Origin: Paenibacillus plantarum | GTDB taxonomy: Bacteria; Bacillota; Bacilli; Paenibacillales; NBRC-103111 | Direction of reading: 5' to 3' | Length of the DNA stretch: 64,000 nucleotides | NCBI RefSeq assembly: GCF_013141695.1 | Contig: NZ_WHNY01000027.1 | Location: forward strand, 57,195-121,194 | Shown here: positions 8,132 to 16,481 of the stretch, one piece after another | How positions within the stretch are numbered: position 1 is the first letter of the stretch | Layout of the letters: each line of letters starts with the position of its first letter | Notes under the pieces: model-generated | Told to the model about the DNA's origin: nothing | Seen by the model: the letters and a program-made list of their open reading frames with translations, nothing else | Databases searched by the model: none | Program-made: the position numbers and the translations under genes

Positions 8132-8779
8132 ATGATTAGGAAAATATGCAAAGTAATCTCTGTGTTCATGTTAATAGGCTGTCTTGGCTTTACAGTTCCT
8201 GTGTGGGGGGCTGAGCAAGTTGTCACTAAGCCCGGCAGTGTTACGTATGAGATGCAGGATATTCAGGTACAGTATGCGGCCGAATTTACCGCTTATCCGC
8301 AAGCCATGGTGGGGAAACCTTCGGTATCTAAGTCAGTCTATGATGCGGTTTACAGTGACACGGCTAAGCCATTGCAAGTGTTGTATGGTGTGGTTAAGTT
8401 GACGATGCCGACGGGCTATTCCTTCACAGAGGAGTTCATTAGCGTTACGGATGGCGTGAATATTGCGCGTGGTTTATCTAATGGTGGCGGTCCTATTTAC
8501 AACTTGAATAACCAAGTAAGAGGGCAGAATACCGAGTTCGTTACAGGCAAAAAGCTAACCGATAAAAGCGTCGTAAAAGACTACTCCGATGGCTGGAAAA
8601 CGATTAGACTGACGCGCAAATGGGATGATTATGCCAATCCGATGGATTTTACCATTAGTTTCAAATGGGATTTGGTGGGTTCGGTCGATCCCTTTTTCCA
8701 AAAGCTAACGGAGACTTCCTACGTGATTGACCTCACCACGCTTCGTCATAAGGGCGCGAATCAGGCGGTGCAGCGATGA
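8132..8779 (+). CDS. Secreted protein of unknown function
   Basis: 215 residues from ATG 8132, chosen because GGGAGGG lies 7 bases upstream; an earlier ATG at 8111 overlaps this site. A signal peptide spans about residues 1-27 (FMLIGCLGFTVPVWG-AEQ). The rest is a soluble, beta-rich looking domain I do not recognise. The stop overlaps the next start (ATGA), so it is translationally coupled to the SLH-domain protein and both are probably envelope proteins. Confidence 0.75.
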   Translation: MIRKICKVISVFMLIGCLGFTVPVWGAEQVVTKPGSVTYEMQDIQVQYAAEFTAYPQAMVGKPSVSKSVYDAVYSDTAKPLQVLYGVVKLTMPTGYSFTEEFISVTDGVNIARGLSNGGGPIYNLNNQVRGQNTEFVTGKKLTDKSVVKDYSDGWKTIRLTRKWDDYANPMDFTISFKWDLVGSVDPFFQKLTETSYVIDLTTLRHKGANQAVQR

Positions 8780-9498
8780 GGGGATCCTTTGTTAAAAAGC
8801 TGGCTATGACCGTAGCTGGAGCCGTGCTTCTCTCGACATTGCTTGCCGCAGGAGCTTGGGCTGCGGACGCTGAGGTGAAGCACACGGCAGAAGCCGACAG
8901 CTTGAATAAGCTGCAGCTGTTCCAAGGCACGGATCGCGGCTACGAGCTCGAGCAGACGCTGACACGGGCGCAAGGCGCCACGATGCTGCTGCGTCTGTTC
9001 GGCTGGGAGACCGCCGCCGCGAATGCGCAAGGGCTGAGCTCGCCGTTCACGGATGTGCCGGCGACGCACTGGGCCGCGAAGTCCGTTGGCTTCGCGTTTA
9101 GTAATGCGTTGGTGCACGGTGTGAGCGACGTGCACTTTGCGCCGGATGCGAGCATCACCGGCGAGCAGTTCTTGGCGCTGTCGCTGCGCGCGCTCGGCTA
9201 TGCAGAGGCAGAGCCGCAGACGGCCAGCGAGCTTGCGGCGACAAGCGGGCTGCTCAGCGCGAGTGAGGCGCAGCAGTTCGCGCAAGGCACAGTGTTCCGC
9301 CGCGACGAAATGGTCGCGGTGGCGTATCGCGCCATCCAGACCAAGCTCAAGGGCAGCACGCGCACGCTGTTGCAGAAGCTGGTCGAGGATGACAAAGCGG
9401 TGAGCGTCAGCGCCGCAGTGGCTAGCGGGCTTTACAAAGCGCCGAGCAGCGACCCGATGGATCAGATCGAAGATGCGATCCGCGATGCATTGAAATAA
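8776..9498 (+). CDS. S-layer homology (SLH) domain protein
   Basis: 240 residues with a signal peptide (to about residue 27, AGAWA-AD). Residues about 40-150 show SLH-type signatures: LTRAQGATMLLRLFGW, FTDVPATHWAAKSVGFA, GVSDVHFAPDASITGEQFLALSLRALGY. SLH domains bind pyruvylated secondary cell-wall polymers and anchor proteins to the Gram-positive wall. It is coupled by a 4-base overlap to the preceding secreted protein. It is clearly more GC-rich than the upstream gene and is followed by a terminator. Confidence 0.9.
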   Translation: MRGSFVKKLAMTVAGAVLLSTLLAAGAWAADAEVKHTAEADSLNKLQLFQGTDRGYELEQTLTRAQGATMLLRLFGWETAAANAQGLSSPFTDVPATHWAAKSVGFAFSNALVHGVSDVHFAPDASITGEQFLALSLRALGYAEAEPQTASELAATSGLLSASEAQQFAQGTVFRRDEMVAVAYRAIQTKLKGSTRTLLQKLVEDDKAVSVSAAVASGLYKAPSSDPMDQIEDAIRDALK

Positions 9499-9503
9499 GC
9501 GAG

Positions 9504-9542
9504 AAATCCCGCCCCAGCCGGAAGGTTGAAGCGGGATTTTTT
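9504..9542 (+). terminator. Intrinsic terminator after the SLH gene
   Basis: AAATCCCGC pairs with GCGGGATTT, followed by a T run. Its sequence is nearly the same as the terminator at 10665-10704. Confidence 0.9.
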
Positions 9543-9609
9543 TGCATAATAGCCTTATGGTTGGGTAGCTAATCGAGCTCGCATCGTCGTGATGGGGACA
9601 CCTGGACAC

Positions 9610-9797
9610 TTAACTGTAAAAACTACAGTTATTTTTTCACTAATCGGCCAGTTTAGAAGATTAGATGGAAAATCTACAGTTAAAATTGCCAATATCATTG
9701 ATTTCAAGCAAATGCGACGATTTTAACTACATATTATCCATTTATTTCAATTAATCTGGCATTTAGGGCAAAAATAACTACATAATTTCCATCTAAA
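9610..9797. repeat. Family A module cluster 1
   Basis: Four copies of a module like TAGATGGAAAATCTACAGTT start at about 9610, 9662, 9721 and 9771. The first is nearly symmetric, the second forward and the last two reverse complement. The same family recurs near 14800, 33345, 54306 and 63830. Confidence 0.8.
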
Positions 9798-9954
9798 TCT
9801 GTTTGCTTTGTTTCAATAGTTGTTTCAAATGATCTAGTTGGCCCTACATGCTTATGCTATCCGATTTGTCAGTTTCTCCAGCCTGCCAGTTTTTTTATTT
9901 TGTTTCATTGTTGGTTCAAGCTACCCGTCTAGTGTGAAAGCGAGGGACGGCGGC

Positions 9955-10535
9955 GAAGGAGGGACAGCTGTGGCATGTGATGGGAAGGTGGCAAAGGGAG
10001 GGACAGCTGTGGCATGTGATGGGAAGGTGGCAAAGGGAGGGACAGCTGTGGAAGGTGATGGGAAGGTGGCAAAGGGAGGATTAGTGTGAAAGGTGAGAGA
10101 TGGCGACGAAGGGAGGACTGGTGTGGAAGGTGAGGGATGGCGACGAAGGGAGGACTGGTGTGGAAGGTGAGGGATGGCGACGAAGGGAGAACTGGTGTGG
10201 AAGGTAGTGAGATGGCGGCGAAGGAAGTACTGGTGTGAAAGGGAGGTACGGCGGGAGAGGGGAGTACTGGTGTAGAGGCTGATGGGATGGCGGCGAAGGA
10301 AGTACTGGTGTGAAAGGGAGGTACGGAGGGAGAGAGGAGTACTGGTGTAGAGGCTGATGGGATGGTGGTGATGGAAGTACTGGTGTGGAAGGTGAGGGAC
10401 GGAGGGAGAGGGGAGTACTGGTGAAGAGGCTGATGGGATGGCGGCGAAGGGAGGCAGGTGTGAAAGGTGATGAGATGGCGGCAAAGGGAGTACTGGTGTC
10501 GAAGGTGATGGGAAGGTGGCAAAAGGAGTGACAGC
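9955..10535. repeat. Minisatellite of 37-39 bp units
   Basis: About fifteen imperfect head-to-tail units. The first three have a period of 39 (ACAGCTGTGG recurs at 9964, 10003, 10042); later units (ACTGGTGTGGAAGG...) are 37 or of variable length. Purines dominate the plus strand. No spacers are present. Confidence 0.9.
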
Positions 10536-10664
10536 GTGGAAGAGTAGCAAATATTGATGGAGATAAACGCGATTGTACAAAAAGTAATATTGAAGTGGAT
10601 TTGTAATAGGGATAGTAGTAGTAGTTATTGTTGTTGTCATGGAAACAGAAGCCCCCAGCACCCC

Positions 10665-10704
10665 AAAAAATCCCGCCCCAGCCCAATGGCTGAAGCGGGA
10701 TTTT
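10665..10704 (-). terminator. Intrinsic terminator after xylA
   Basis: On the minus strand AAAATCCCGC pairs with GCGGGATTTT with a second inner stem (CAGCC/GGCTG), followed by a T run. It is 16 bases past the xylA stop. Confidence 0.88.
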
Positions 10705-10719
10705 GTCGTCTAGAACAAA

Positions 10720-12039
10720 TTAAGCGTTGAGCAAATATTGATTTACAGTTGCTTTGATCAATTCCAAACGACCGGATTGATTCACAATCGGAGCATTGTT
10801 CTCAAGGGCATAAGCTTCAAGTGACTTGAAGTCTGCTTTGCCAGAGACGATGTCTGCGCCGATGCCGGACTTGAAGGAACCGTAGCGTGTATCAAGGATA
10901 TTGTCGAATACTTTATCTTCGATCAATTTCGCTGCAACTTGCAAGCCGCGAGCGAATGCGTCCATACCTGCGATGTGTGCATACACAACGTCGATGGGCT
11001 CGAAAGAAGTACGACGAACTTTTGCGTCGAAGTTCACGCCACCACGGCCGATGCCGCCTTCGTTCAAAAGGATTTCGTACATCGCCATCGTTGTCGAATA
11101 CAAGTCAGTTGGGAACTCATCTGTATCCCAGCCTAGCAACAAGTCGCCTTGGTTAGCATCGATGGAGCCAAGAATGCCGTTAACGCGAGCTACACGAAGC
11201 TCGTGCTCAAACGTGTGACCAGCAAGTGTTGCATGGTTAGCTTCAAGGTTTAATTTGAAGTAAGGAAGCAGGTCGTATTTTTGCAAGAATGAAAGTGTTG
11301 TTGCTGCATCGAAATCGTATTGGTGCTTGGAAGGCTCTTTCGGTTTAGGCTCAATCAAGAATTGACCTGTATAGCCGATTTCTTTGGCATAAGCCACAGC
11401 CATGTGCAAGAAGCGAGCAAGGTTGTCGAGTTCAAGACCAAGATCCGTGTTCAAAAGCGTTTCGTAACCTTCACGCCCACCCCAGAACACGTAATTTTCA
11501 GAGCCAAGCTCTTTCGCGTGATCCAAAGCTTTTTTCACTTGTGCGGCTGCATAAGCAAAAACTTCTGCATTATTGGAAGTCGCAGCCCCGTGAACGAAGC
11601 GCGGGTTAGTGAACATGTTGGCTGTGTTCCATAGCAGCTTTTTGCCTGTGGAAGCCATTTTATCTTTGATCAAACCAACGATTTCGTCGAGGTTGGCATT
11701 CGTTTCTTGCAGGGTGTTGCCTTCAGGCGCGATATCACGATCGTGGAATGCGAAGTAGTCGACACCTAGAATGTTTAGAAGCTCGAAGCAAGCGTCAACG
11801 CGAGCTTTCGCCAACTCTAGACCATCGTATTTGTCCCATGCACGGACATTCGTACCTGCACCGAATGGATCGGAGCCATTAGCGGAGAAGGAGTGCCAGT
11901 AAGCGACTGCGAAACGCATATGCTCACGCATTGTTTTGCCTAGAATAACTTGATCTGGGTTGTAAAATTTAAAGGAAAGTGGGTTCGTGGATGTCGGGCC
12001 CTCGTATTTAACTGGTTGAACATTGTCAAAGTAGCTCAT
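10720..12039 (-). CDS. xylA: Xylose isomerase
   Basis: 439 residues, the usual size of class II xylose isomerases. It interconverts D-xylose and D-xylulose in the cytoplasm using two divalent metals. Seen: the [10 protein letters not shown] segment with the catalytic His/Asp pair (H99, D102), the metal-ligand segment [17 protein letters not shown] and the [12 protein letters not shown] segment. GGAGG is 8 bases before the ATG. It is divergent from xylR with an operator over the predicted -35 box. No xylulokinase gene lies in the window. Confidence 0.97.
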   Translation of the reverse strand: MSYFDNVQPVKYEGPTSTNPLSFKFYNPDQVILGKTMREHMRFAVAYWHSFSANGSDPFGAGTNVRAWDKYDGLELAKARVDACFELLNILGVDYFAFHDRDIAPEGNTLQETNANLDEIVGLIKDKMASTGKKLLWNTANMFTNPRFVHGAATSNNAEVFAYAAAQVKKALDHAKELGSENYVFWGGREGYETLLNTDLGLELDNLARFLHMAVAYAKEIGYTGQFLIEPKPKEPSKHQYDFDAATTLSFLQKYDLLPYFKLNLEANHATLAGHTFEHELRVARVNGILGSIDANQGDLLLGWDTDEFPTDLYSTTMAMYEILLNEGGIGRGGVNFDAKVRRTSFEPIDVVYAHIAGMDAFARGLQVAAKLIEDKVFDNILDTRYGSFKSGIGADIVSGKADFKSLEAYALENNAPIVNQSGRLELIKATVNQYLLNA

Positions 12040-12083
12040 GAATTCAGCCTCCGTATAAATGAATGATAAGTGCTTATGAAGTC

Positions 12084-12112
12084 ATCATAGCATCATTCCG
12101 AAAGTTTGTAAA
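12084..12112 (-). promoter_or_regulatory. xylA promoter
   Basis: Minus strand TTTACA (12107-12112), 17-base spacer, TATGAT (12084-12089). The -35 box lies inside the XylR operator. Confidence 0.75.
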
Positions 12113-12128
12113 TTCATTAAACAAACTT
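12102..12128. promoter_or_regulatory. Putative XylR operator
   Basis: AAGTTTGT (12102-12109) and ACAAACTT (12121-12128) are perfect inverted arms around 11 bases. The GTTTGT...ACAAAC core matches the arms of known Bacillus XylR operators, though the spacer is longer. Confidence 0.75.
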
Positions 12129-12212
12129 AGTTGGTGCATGAAAAAGTCTTCTATGTTAGAATCATTTCCATAGCGATGACTCGCAGCATTTGGAACGGTA
12201 TGGAGGCTAATT

Positions 12213-13388
12213 ATGAAACAAACAGGCGACTTAAACCTCGTGAAAAAGATAAATAAAACAATCGTCTTGCATCACATCCGCACGGATTCACCGATCTCAC
12301 GCGCTAGAATCGCTGAGATTACAGGGCTGACGAAAGCGACGGTATCTAGTCTTGTGAATGAGCTCATCGAGAGCTCCCTCGTGGAGGAAATCGGCGCTGG
12401 GGAATCGAGCGGCGGGCGCAAGCCGATGATGCTGCTTTTTAATGGGATGGCGGGATATGCGATTGGCGTTGATCTTGGTGTGCATGATATGTTGGCTGTT
12501 CTCACCGATCTAACGGGTAAAGTGATTCGGGAAAACCGCATCCAGCATCACAATGAGTCTGTAGAGCAGGTTACGCAGTTACTCAAAACGACGATCCGTG
12601 AGTTCATCGAAACAGCACCGGAGAGTGTATATGGTGTGATTGGCATAGGTCTTGGCGTGCCAGGTATCGTTGATGAGGAGGGGAATTTGTTGTTTGCCCC
12701 GAATCTGGGCTGGGAGAATGTGCCGCTGCAGAGCCAATTAGAAGCCGAATTCGGGCTTCCTGTTGTGATTGATAATGAAGCGAACGCTGGGGCAGTAGGC
12801 GAGAAACAGTTCGGTGCAGGGAAAGACACTGCGAATCTCATCTATGTATCTATCGGTATGGGGATCGGTGCGGGCATTATTATCAAAAACGAGCTGTATC
12901 GCGGGGCGACAGGTTTCTCCGGCGAGATCGGCCACATCTCGATTCAACATGATGGTCCGAAGTGCCGCTGTGGCAGCTTAGGTTGCTGGGAGCTTTACGC
13001 ATCGGAGCATGCCTTATTGGAGCAAGCGGGTAAAGAATTAGGGCGAGAAGTCGACCTAGAGACCTTATTAACAAAAGCCGAGAGCGGCGACGCAGGGGTC
13101 ATCAAGCTTTTTGAACGGCTAGGCTACTACCTTGGGGTCGGTGTGGTAAACATCATTAACGGGTATAATCCGGAATTTATCATTCTCGGAGGTCGGTTGG
13201 CCGGTGGCGAGAAGTGGCTGATGAAGCCGCTTTTGGATCTGCTAGAGAAGCGATCTCTACCGCATCCGCGCAAGCAGTTGAAGGTGGAATTTTCGGAGCT
13301 TCGTGATCGGTCTACGGTGCTTGGGGCAGCGTCTTTTGCGGTGACGAAGTTCTTTGCTTCGACAACGGTTTCGGTTGAACGGAATTAA
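12213..13388 (+). CDS. xylR: ROK-family xylose repressor
   Basis: 391 residues. An N-terminal winged helix-turn-helix (about 15-75: SPISRARIAEITGLTKATVSSLVNEL) is followed by a ROK/kinase-like domain with IGVDLG phosphate loop, a GLGVPGIVD segment and the ROK zinc motif CRCGSLGCWE. Proteins of this type repress xylose genes and release DNA on binding xylose. It is divergent from xylA. GGAGG is 6 bases before the ATG. The operator between the two genes can control both. Confidence 0.93.
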   Translation: MKQTGDLNLVKKINKTIVLHHIRTDSPISRARIAEITGLTKATVSSLVNELIESSLVEEIGAGESSGGRKPMMLLFNGMAGYAIGVDLGVHDMLAVLTDLTGKVIRENRIQHHNESVEQVTQLLKTTIREFIETAPESVYGVIGIGLGVPGIVDEEGNLLFAPNLGWENVPLQSQLEAEFGLPVVIDNEANAGAVGEKQFGAGKDTANLIYVSIGMGIGAGIIIKNELYRGATGFSGEIGHISIQHDGPKCRCGSLGCWELYASEHALLEQAGKELGREVDLETLLTKAESGDAGVIKLFERLGYYLGVGVVNIINGYNPEFIILGGRLAGGEKWLMKPLLDLLEKRSLPHPRKQLKVEFSELRDRSTVLGAASFAVTKFFASTTVSVERN

Positions 13389-13436
13389 TCAAGTTAAGAA
13401 TATGGGAAAAATGACATAACATGGCTTGTAAAGTTA

Positions 13437-13466
13437 TTGACTGACTCTCTGTCTTTTTTGTAAAAT
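13437..13466 (+). promoter_or_regulatory. Promoter of the HPP-like membrane protein gene
   Basis: TTGACT (13437-13442), 18-base spacer, TAAAAT (13461-13466), about 65 bases before the start codon. Confidence 0.5.
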
Positions 13467-13533
13467 GGGAAAGGTCTGATTTAGAACATGAACGGCCTCA
13501 TGAATCCCATATAGAAAAGGACGGGAGCCAACG

Positions 13534-14040
13534 ATGTTTCTTCGTTCACTTATCATTTGCTGTTATCTGATGGGAGCTTACTGGGCATCCTATCACTTTC
13601 CATCGATGAAGATGGTTTTCTACCCAACGCTGGGCGCATTTAGTTTTCTTTTCATGCATCGTGTAGACAACATTAGAGAAATACGTCGCATTATTATCGG
13701 AGCCATTATTGCGGTTACGATGGGCAGTATTTTTTATACCATTAGCACGGGAGCTGTTTCCTTTTTCCTGACAGCCCTTGTGACGATTACGTTAATTCAA
13801 TTTTTCAAATGGAATGCGGCGCCAATCTTGGCGGTTTCATTCATCCCTTATTTCGCTCATCCAGTCTCCATGTGGGCATTGCCGATTGCAGTTCTCGTGT
13901 CGCTTACAGGTTTACTGGTATCCATTTGGCTGATTGGCAAGGTCGAGCAGTTCAATTGGTACGTGAGCTTATCGGGTAAACTAACACAGGCACGTCAGTC
14001 CATTCGGCCACCTTTTGAGCCATTGAAAAAAGAAGTATAG
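13534..14040 (+). CDS. Small integral membrane protein, possibly HPP/FUSC-like
   Basis: 168 residues with about five hydrophobic segments (near 3-20, 28-42, 52-72, 75-95, 110-145) and a basic cytosolic tail. The loose pattern (FYPTLGAF..LFM near 30-41 and a central hydrophobic core) recalls HPP or aromatic-acid-exporter-type proteins, but I see no decisive motif. GGGAG is 7 bases before the ATG. It sits just upstream of the Crp/Fnr gene with 73 bases between them, so they may be cotranscribed. Confidence 0.65.
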   Translation: MFLRSLIICCYLMGAYWASYHFPSMKMVFYPTLGAFSFLFMHRVDNIREIRRIIIGAIIAVTMGSIFYTISTGAVSFFLTALVTITLIQFFKWNAAPILAVSFIPYFAHPVSMWALPIAVLVSLTGLLVSIWLIGKVEQFNWYVSLSGKLTQARQSIRPPFEPLKKEV

Positions 14041-14113
14041 TCGTTCAAGATATCCATAAAAGCGATCAGCCCCAAGTGTGCTGTCGCTTTTTCTCATTAA
14101 AGGGGATACGAAG

Positions 14114-14620
14114 ATGAAATTACATAAAGGAGAAATCCTGTTCCGCCAAGGTGAGAGGGGTTCACTATTCAAACTGCATTCGGGTCTGCTGAAAATTGTT
14201 CGTTCACATGAAGATGGTAACACCACCCTTGTGAATATCATTGTACCTGGTGAAACGATTCCGCATCATTCCCTGATTACTCCGAGTGCCTACTATGCAA
14301 CGGCGGTTGCGCTAGTGACAAGCGAGGTTGAAGTGCTACCCGCTGAGCGTTGGTATGAAGACTTGGAAAGCAATCCAGACCACTTTCGCACCATTGCGCG
14401 TCAATTGCAGGAGAAGCTGCGCATGATGCAGCAGCGGATTGATCAGCTAACAGCAGTTGCCCCAGCAGCCAAATTGTTGAAAATGGAGGCATGGTTCCAG
14501 ACGTATATTGGTACTTTGAAGCTGACCGACGTGCTAATTCAAGAGGAAATAGGGCAGTTCATTGGGCTTCGACGTGAAACGGTGAATCGGTTGTTACGTG
14601 AAAGAGGGAGGAAGAGCTAG
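14114..14620 (+). CDS. Crp/Fnr-family regulator without cysteines
   Basis: 168 residues from ATG 14114 (AAAGGGG 8 bases upstream; an in-frame ATG at 14078 has no such site). It has a short cyclic-nucleotide-binding-like beta barrel (about 1-85), a dimer helix and a C-terminal winged helix. The recognition helix LRRETVNRLLRERG has the E..-R pair used by Crp/Fnr proteins for TGTGA half sites. A TGTGA-N6-TCACA site lies at 16383-16398 between hmp and the next divergent gene. There is no cysteine, so it cannot carry an FNR-type iron-sulfur cluster. Heme or small-molecule sensing, as in DNR/ArcR-like members, is possible. Confidence 0.87.
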   Translation: MKLHKGEILFRQGERGSLFKLHSGLLKIVRSHEDGNTTLVNIIVPGETIPHHSLITPSAYYATAVALVTSEVEVLPAERWYEDLESNPDHFRTIARQLQEKLRMMQQRIDQLTAVAPAAKLLKMEAWFQTYIGTLKLTDVLIQEEIGQFIGLRRETVNRLLRERGRKS

Positions 14621-14622
14621 CG

Positions 14623-14798
14623 GACCGCACACTCTCCAGCAAAGGACCGCCCCCTCCCTAATGAACCGCGCACTTTCCAGCAAAGGAGCGATCCCCTTCA
14701 ACAAACGAACCCCACACATTCCGACAACCGGGCCGCTCACCCTTCAATAAATGGCCCGCACGTCCTCCGATAAACGCCTCCTCCCCCCTCCAACAAAT
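14623..14798. repeat. Four imperfect direct repeats of 40-46 bp (family C)
   Basis: Units start near 14623, 14663, 14707 and 14753, each beginning like GAACCGCGCACTTTCCAGCA and ending in CCTTCAACAAA or a variant. All have the same orientation. They directly abut family A cluster 2. Confidence 0.7.
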
Positions 14799-14984
14799 TA
14801 GATGGATTTTATGATGTTAAATTGGTGGAATCTAGCGCCAAAAGAGGAATAACTGGATTATATGTAGTTATTTTCAGTGATTTCTATCCTGATTGCGAAA
14901 AGTAGCGAAATTACCTGTATATAATCCAGTTAAACACCTTTTACGCTCAAAATGAGCTCAATTAGATGGACAAATTCCAGTTAT
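14796..14984. repeat. Family A module cluster 2
   Basis: Four modules near 14798, 14848, 14907 and 14960 related to TAGATGGA...ACAGTTA. Here the order is forward, forward, reverse, forward. Confidence 0.65.
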
Positions 14985-15041
14985 TTGGATTTTCAATCCT
15001 ATGAAGTGATCCCCGGCATTACTCAGATGCCCTTCAAATAT

Positions 15042-15081
15042 CAAAACGGCCCTGTCGCAACATGCGAGCAGAGCCGTTTTG
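15042..15081 (-). terminator. Terminator after hmp
   Basis: CAAAACGGC (15042-15050) pairs with GCCGTTTTG (15073-15081), with further inner pairing, and is T-rich on the minus strand. It lies 15 bases after the hmp stop. Confidence 0.8.
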
Positions 15082-15095
15082 CATAGGGGGTCCAA

Positions 15096-16313
15096 TTAGG
15101 AAAGCGCACCTGAGGGACCGAAGAATTCGTAATGACGGTCCGATTCCGTAACACCCCACGCGATGAGCGATTGGTTCACGGTTTTCATGAACGGCAGGGG
15201 TCCACAGAAGTAAAAGCTGCCATTTACAGATGGCACTAGGCTTTGAATCCACGGTAGATCTACATAGCCCTCTTTGTGGTAAGACTGCTCACTGGTATCG
15301 GCAGCTGTCGGTTGCGTATAGCACCAAGCAATGGTGACTTGAGGATGCTTCTCAGCCAACTGTTCGACCTCTCTGCGGAGAGCGTGATGCGCCCCATTTT
15401 GAGCAGCATGGATGAAAGTAACTTTCCGATTCGGCTGGGTGGTGACGAGTGCATGCAGCATACTCACCATAGGGGTAAGTCCGACGCCGCCGCTTAGAAG
15501 CGTAACAGGTCGTGTATCCGTTTGATCTAACGTAAAGTCACCTGCTGGCGCGGAGAGCCAGAGAACATCTCCCTCTTGAACCTGATTGTGCAAAAAGACG
15601 GAAACTTTGCCCGCAGGCACAGCTGGATTGGTGTCTTCGCGTTTTACCGAGATCCGGTAGAACGGTTGCCCAGACGCATGGGAGAGGCTGTATTGCCGAA
15701 TGTGTGTGTAGGCATCGCCGGGGATTTGGACACGAACACTGACATACTGTCCTGCTTCAAATCCAGCAATCGGACCTTGATCCTGCGGCGTTAGGTAAAA
15801 GGAGGTAATGACGTCGCTTTCTCTGTCTTTGCGCGCGATGACAAAAGGTCTGAAATCGGACCATCCCCCAGGCTGAAGAGCTGAGTTCGTATACATATCA
15901 GATTCAATGCCAATGAATGCACTGGCAATGACCCTATAGGCTTCAGCCCAAGCTCCGAGAATGTCATCTGTCGCGGCATCGCCGAGTACATCTTTAATCG
16001 CTCCTAGTAAGTGCTCTCCAACGATGGGATACTGCTCAGGTTTAACGCCGAGACTGCGATGTTTATGGGCAATTTGTTTAACTACTGGCAGGATCATTTC
16101 CAATCGATCGATATGCTTCGCTGCCGCATAAACGGCATTCGCTAACGCTGCCTGTTGTCGGCCTTGTTTTTGATTGGCGTGATTGAATAGATGCAAAAGC
16201 TCAGGGTGAGACGTGAACAGCTTGTCGTAGAAACGCTTAGTTATCGCAACACCATGAACTTCTAATACAGGCACGGTGGATTTAATGATTCGGATGGTTT
16301 GTTCGCTTAACAT
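15096..16313 (-). CDS. hmp: Flavohemoglobin (nitric oxide dioxygenase)
   Basis: 405 residues, full length. It oxidises NO to nitrate with O2 and NAD(P)H in the cytoplasm. The globin domain (1-140) has the expected residues: B10 Tyr29, E7 Gln53, proximal His85 in AHKHRSLGV and Tyr95. The FAD-binding domain carries the RQYSLS flavin motif, and the NAD-binding domain carries LLSGGVGLTPM and a C-terminal EFFGP. Its promoter has a good -10 (16355-16360) but no -35. A TGTGA-N6-TCACA site is centred at about -42, which is the class II activator position. It is therefore probably activated by a Crp/Fnr protein such as the one at 14114. Confidence 0.96.
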   Translation of the reverse strand: MLSEQTIRIIKSTVPVLEVHGVAITKRFYDKLFTSHPELLHLFNHANQKQGRQQAALANAVYAAAKHIDRLEMILPVVKQIAHKHRSLGVKPEQYPIVGEHLLGAIKDVLGDAATDDILGAWAEAYRVIASAFIGIESDMYTNSALQPGGWSDFRPFVIARKDRESDVITSFYLTPQDQGPIAGFEAGQYVSVRVQIPGDAYTHIRQYSLSHASGQPFYRISVKREDTNPAVPAGKVSVFLHNQVQEGDVLWLSAPAGDFTLDQTDTRPVTLLSGGVGLTPMVSMLHALVTTQPNRKVTFIHAAQNGAHHALRREVEQLAEKHPQVTIAWCYTQPTAADTSEQSYHKEGYVDLPWIQSLVPSVNGSFYFCGPLPFMKTVNQSLIAWGVTESDRHYEFFGPSGALS

Positions 16314-16354
16314 GTCGGATCATCTCATTTCCAGTAGAATGACTTGATGCCTTC

Positions 16355-16360
16355 AGTATA
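16355..16360 (-). promoter_or_regulatory. -10 box of hmp
   Basis: TATACT on the minus strand, with predicted start near 16348. At 17 bases upstream the sequence is AGGGGT, unlike a -35 consensus. This suggests dependence on an activator. Confidence 0.6.
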
Positions 16361-16379
16361 GCGAATAAGTGGAGGGAAC

Positions 16380-16401
16380 CCCTGTGATTAGAATCACAGG
16401 G
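16380..16401. promoter_or_regulatory. Crp/Fnr-type binding site between hmp and the fusion gene
   Basis: TGTGATTAGAATCACA (16383-16398) is a perfect TGTGA-N6-TCACA site. The symmetry extends to CCC/GGG on both sides (9-bp arms, TAGA centre). It is centred about 42 bases upstream of the predicted hmp start and about 68 bases upstream of a possible start for the divergent gene (TATACT at 16446-16451). Confidence 0.88.
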
Positions 16402-16481
16402 AATCGCAACAAAGTGTGTCTATGGGCAGAGGGAAGGATACACGGTATACTGGAACTATCATCCAAAAGAGGAGGCGGCCT

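Larger units (their letters stand above)
9499..10719. other. 1.2-kb gene-free region
   Basis: It holds, in order, a terminator, a cluster of four family A modules, a minisatellite of 37-39 bp units and the xylA terminator. Long open frames on the minus strand exist only because the repeat unit lacks stops. Units of 37 bp shift frame, so the predicted proteins are not credible. Confidence 0.8.
14621..15095. other. Gene-free region between the Crp/Fnr gene and hmp
   Basis: It holds a run of four imperfect direct repeats (14623-14798), a family A module cluster (14796-14984) and the hmp terminator (15042-15081). No coding sequence is supported. Confidence 0.75.

Noticed and set aside
8761..9609. 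282-codon minus-strand frame
   Set aside because: It is the antisense of the SLH gene; GC-rich DNA keeps it open, and the sense gene has a signal peptide and SLH motifs.
9955..10535. CRISPR array
   Set aside because: Units are contiguous tandem repeats without spacers, and no cas genes are present.
9921..10686. Three long overlapping minus-strand open frames (about 200-246 codons)
   Set aside because: They are translations of the 37-39 bp minisatellite in different frames. Units of 37 bp shift frame, products are low-complexity Pro/Ser/His/Phe repeats and no ribosome binding sites are seen.
14114..14620. Oxygen sensor FNR
   Set aside because: No cysteine in the protein, so no iron-sulfur cluster is possible.
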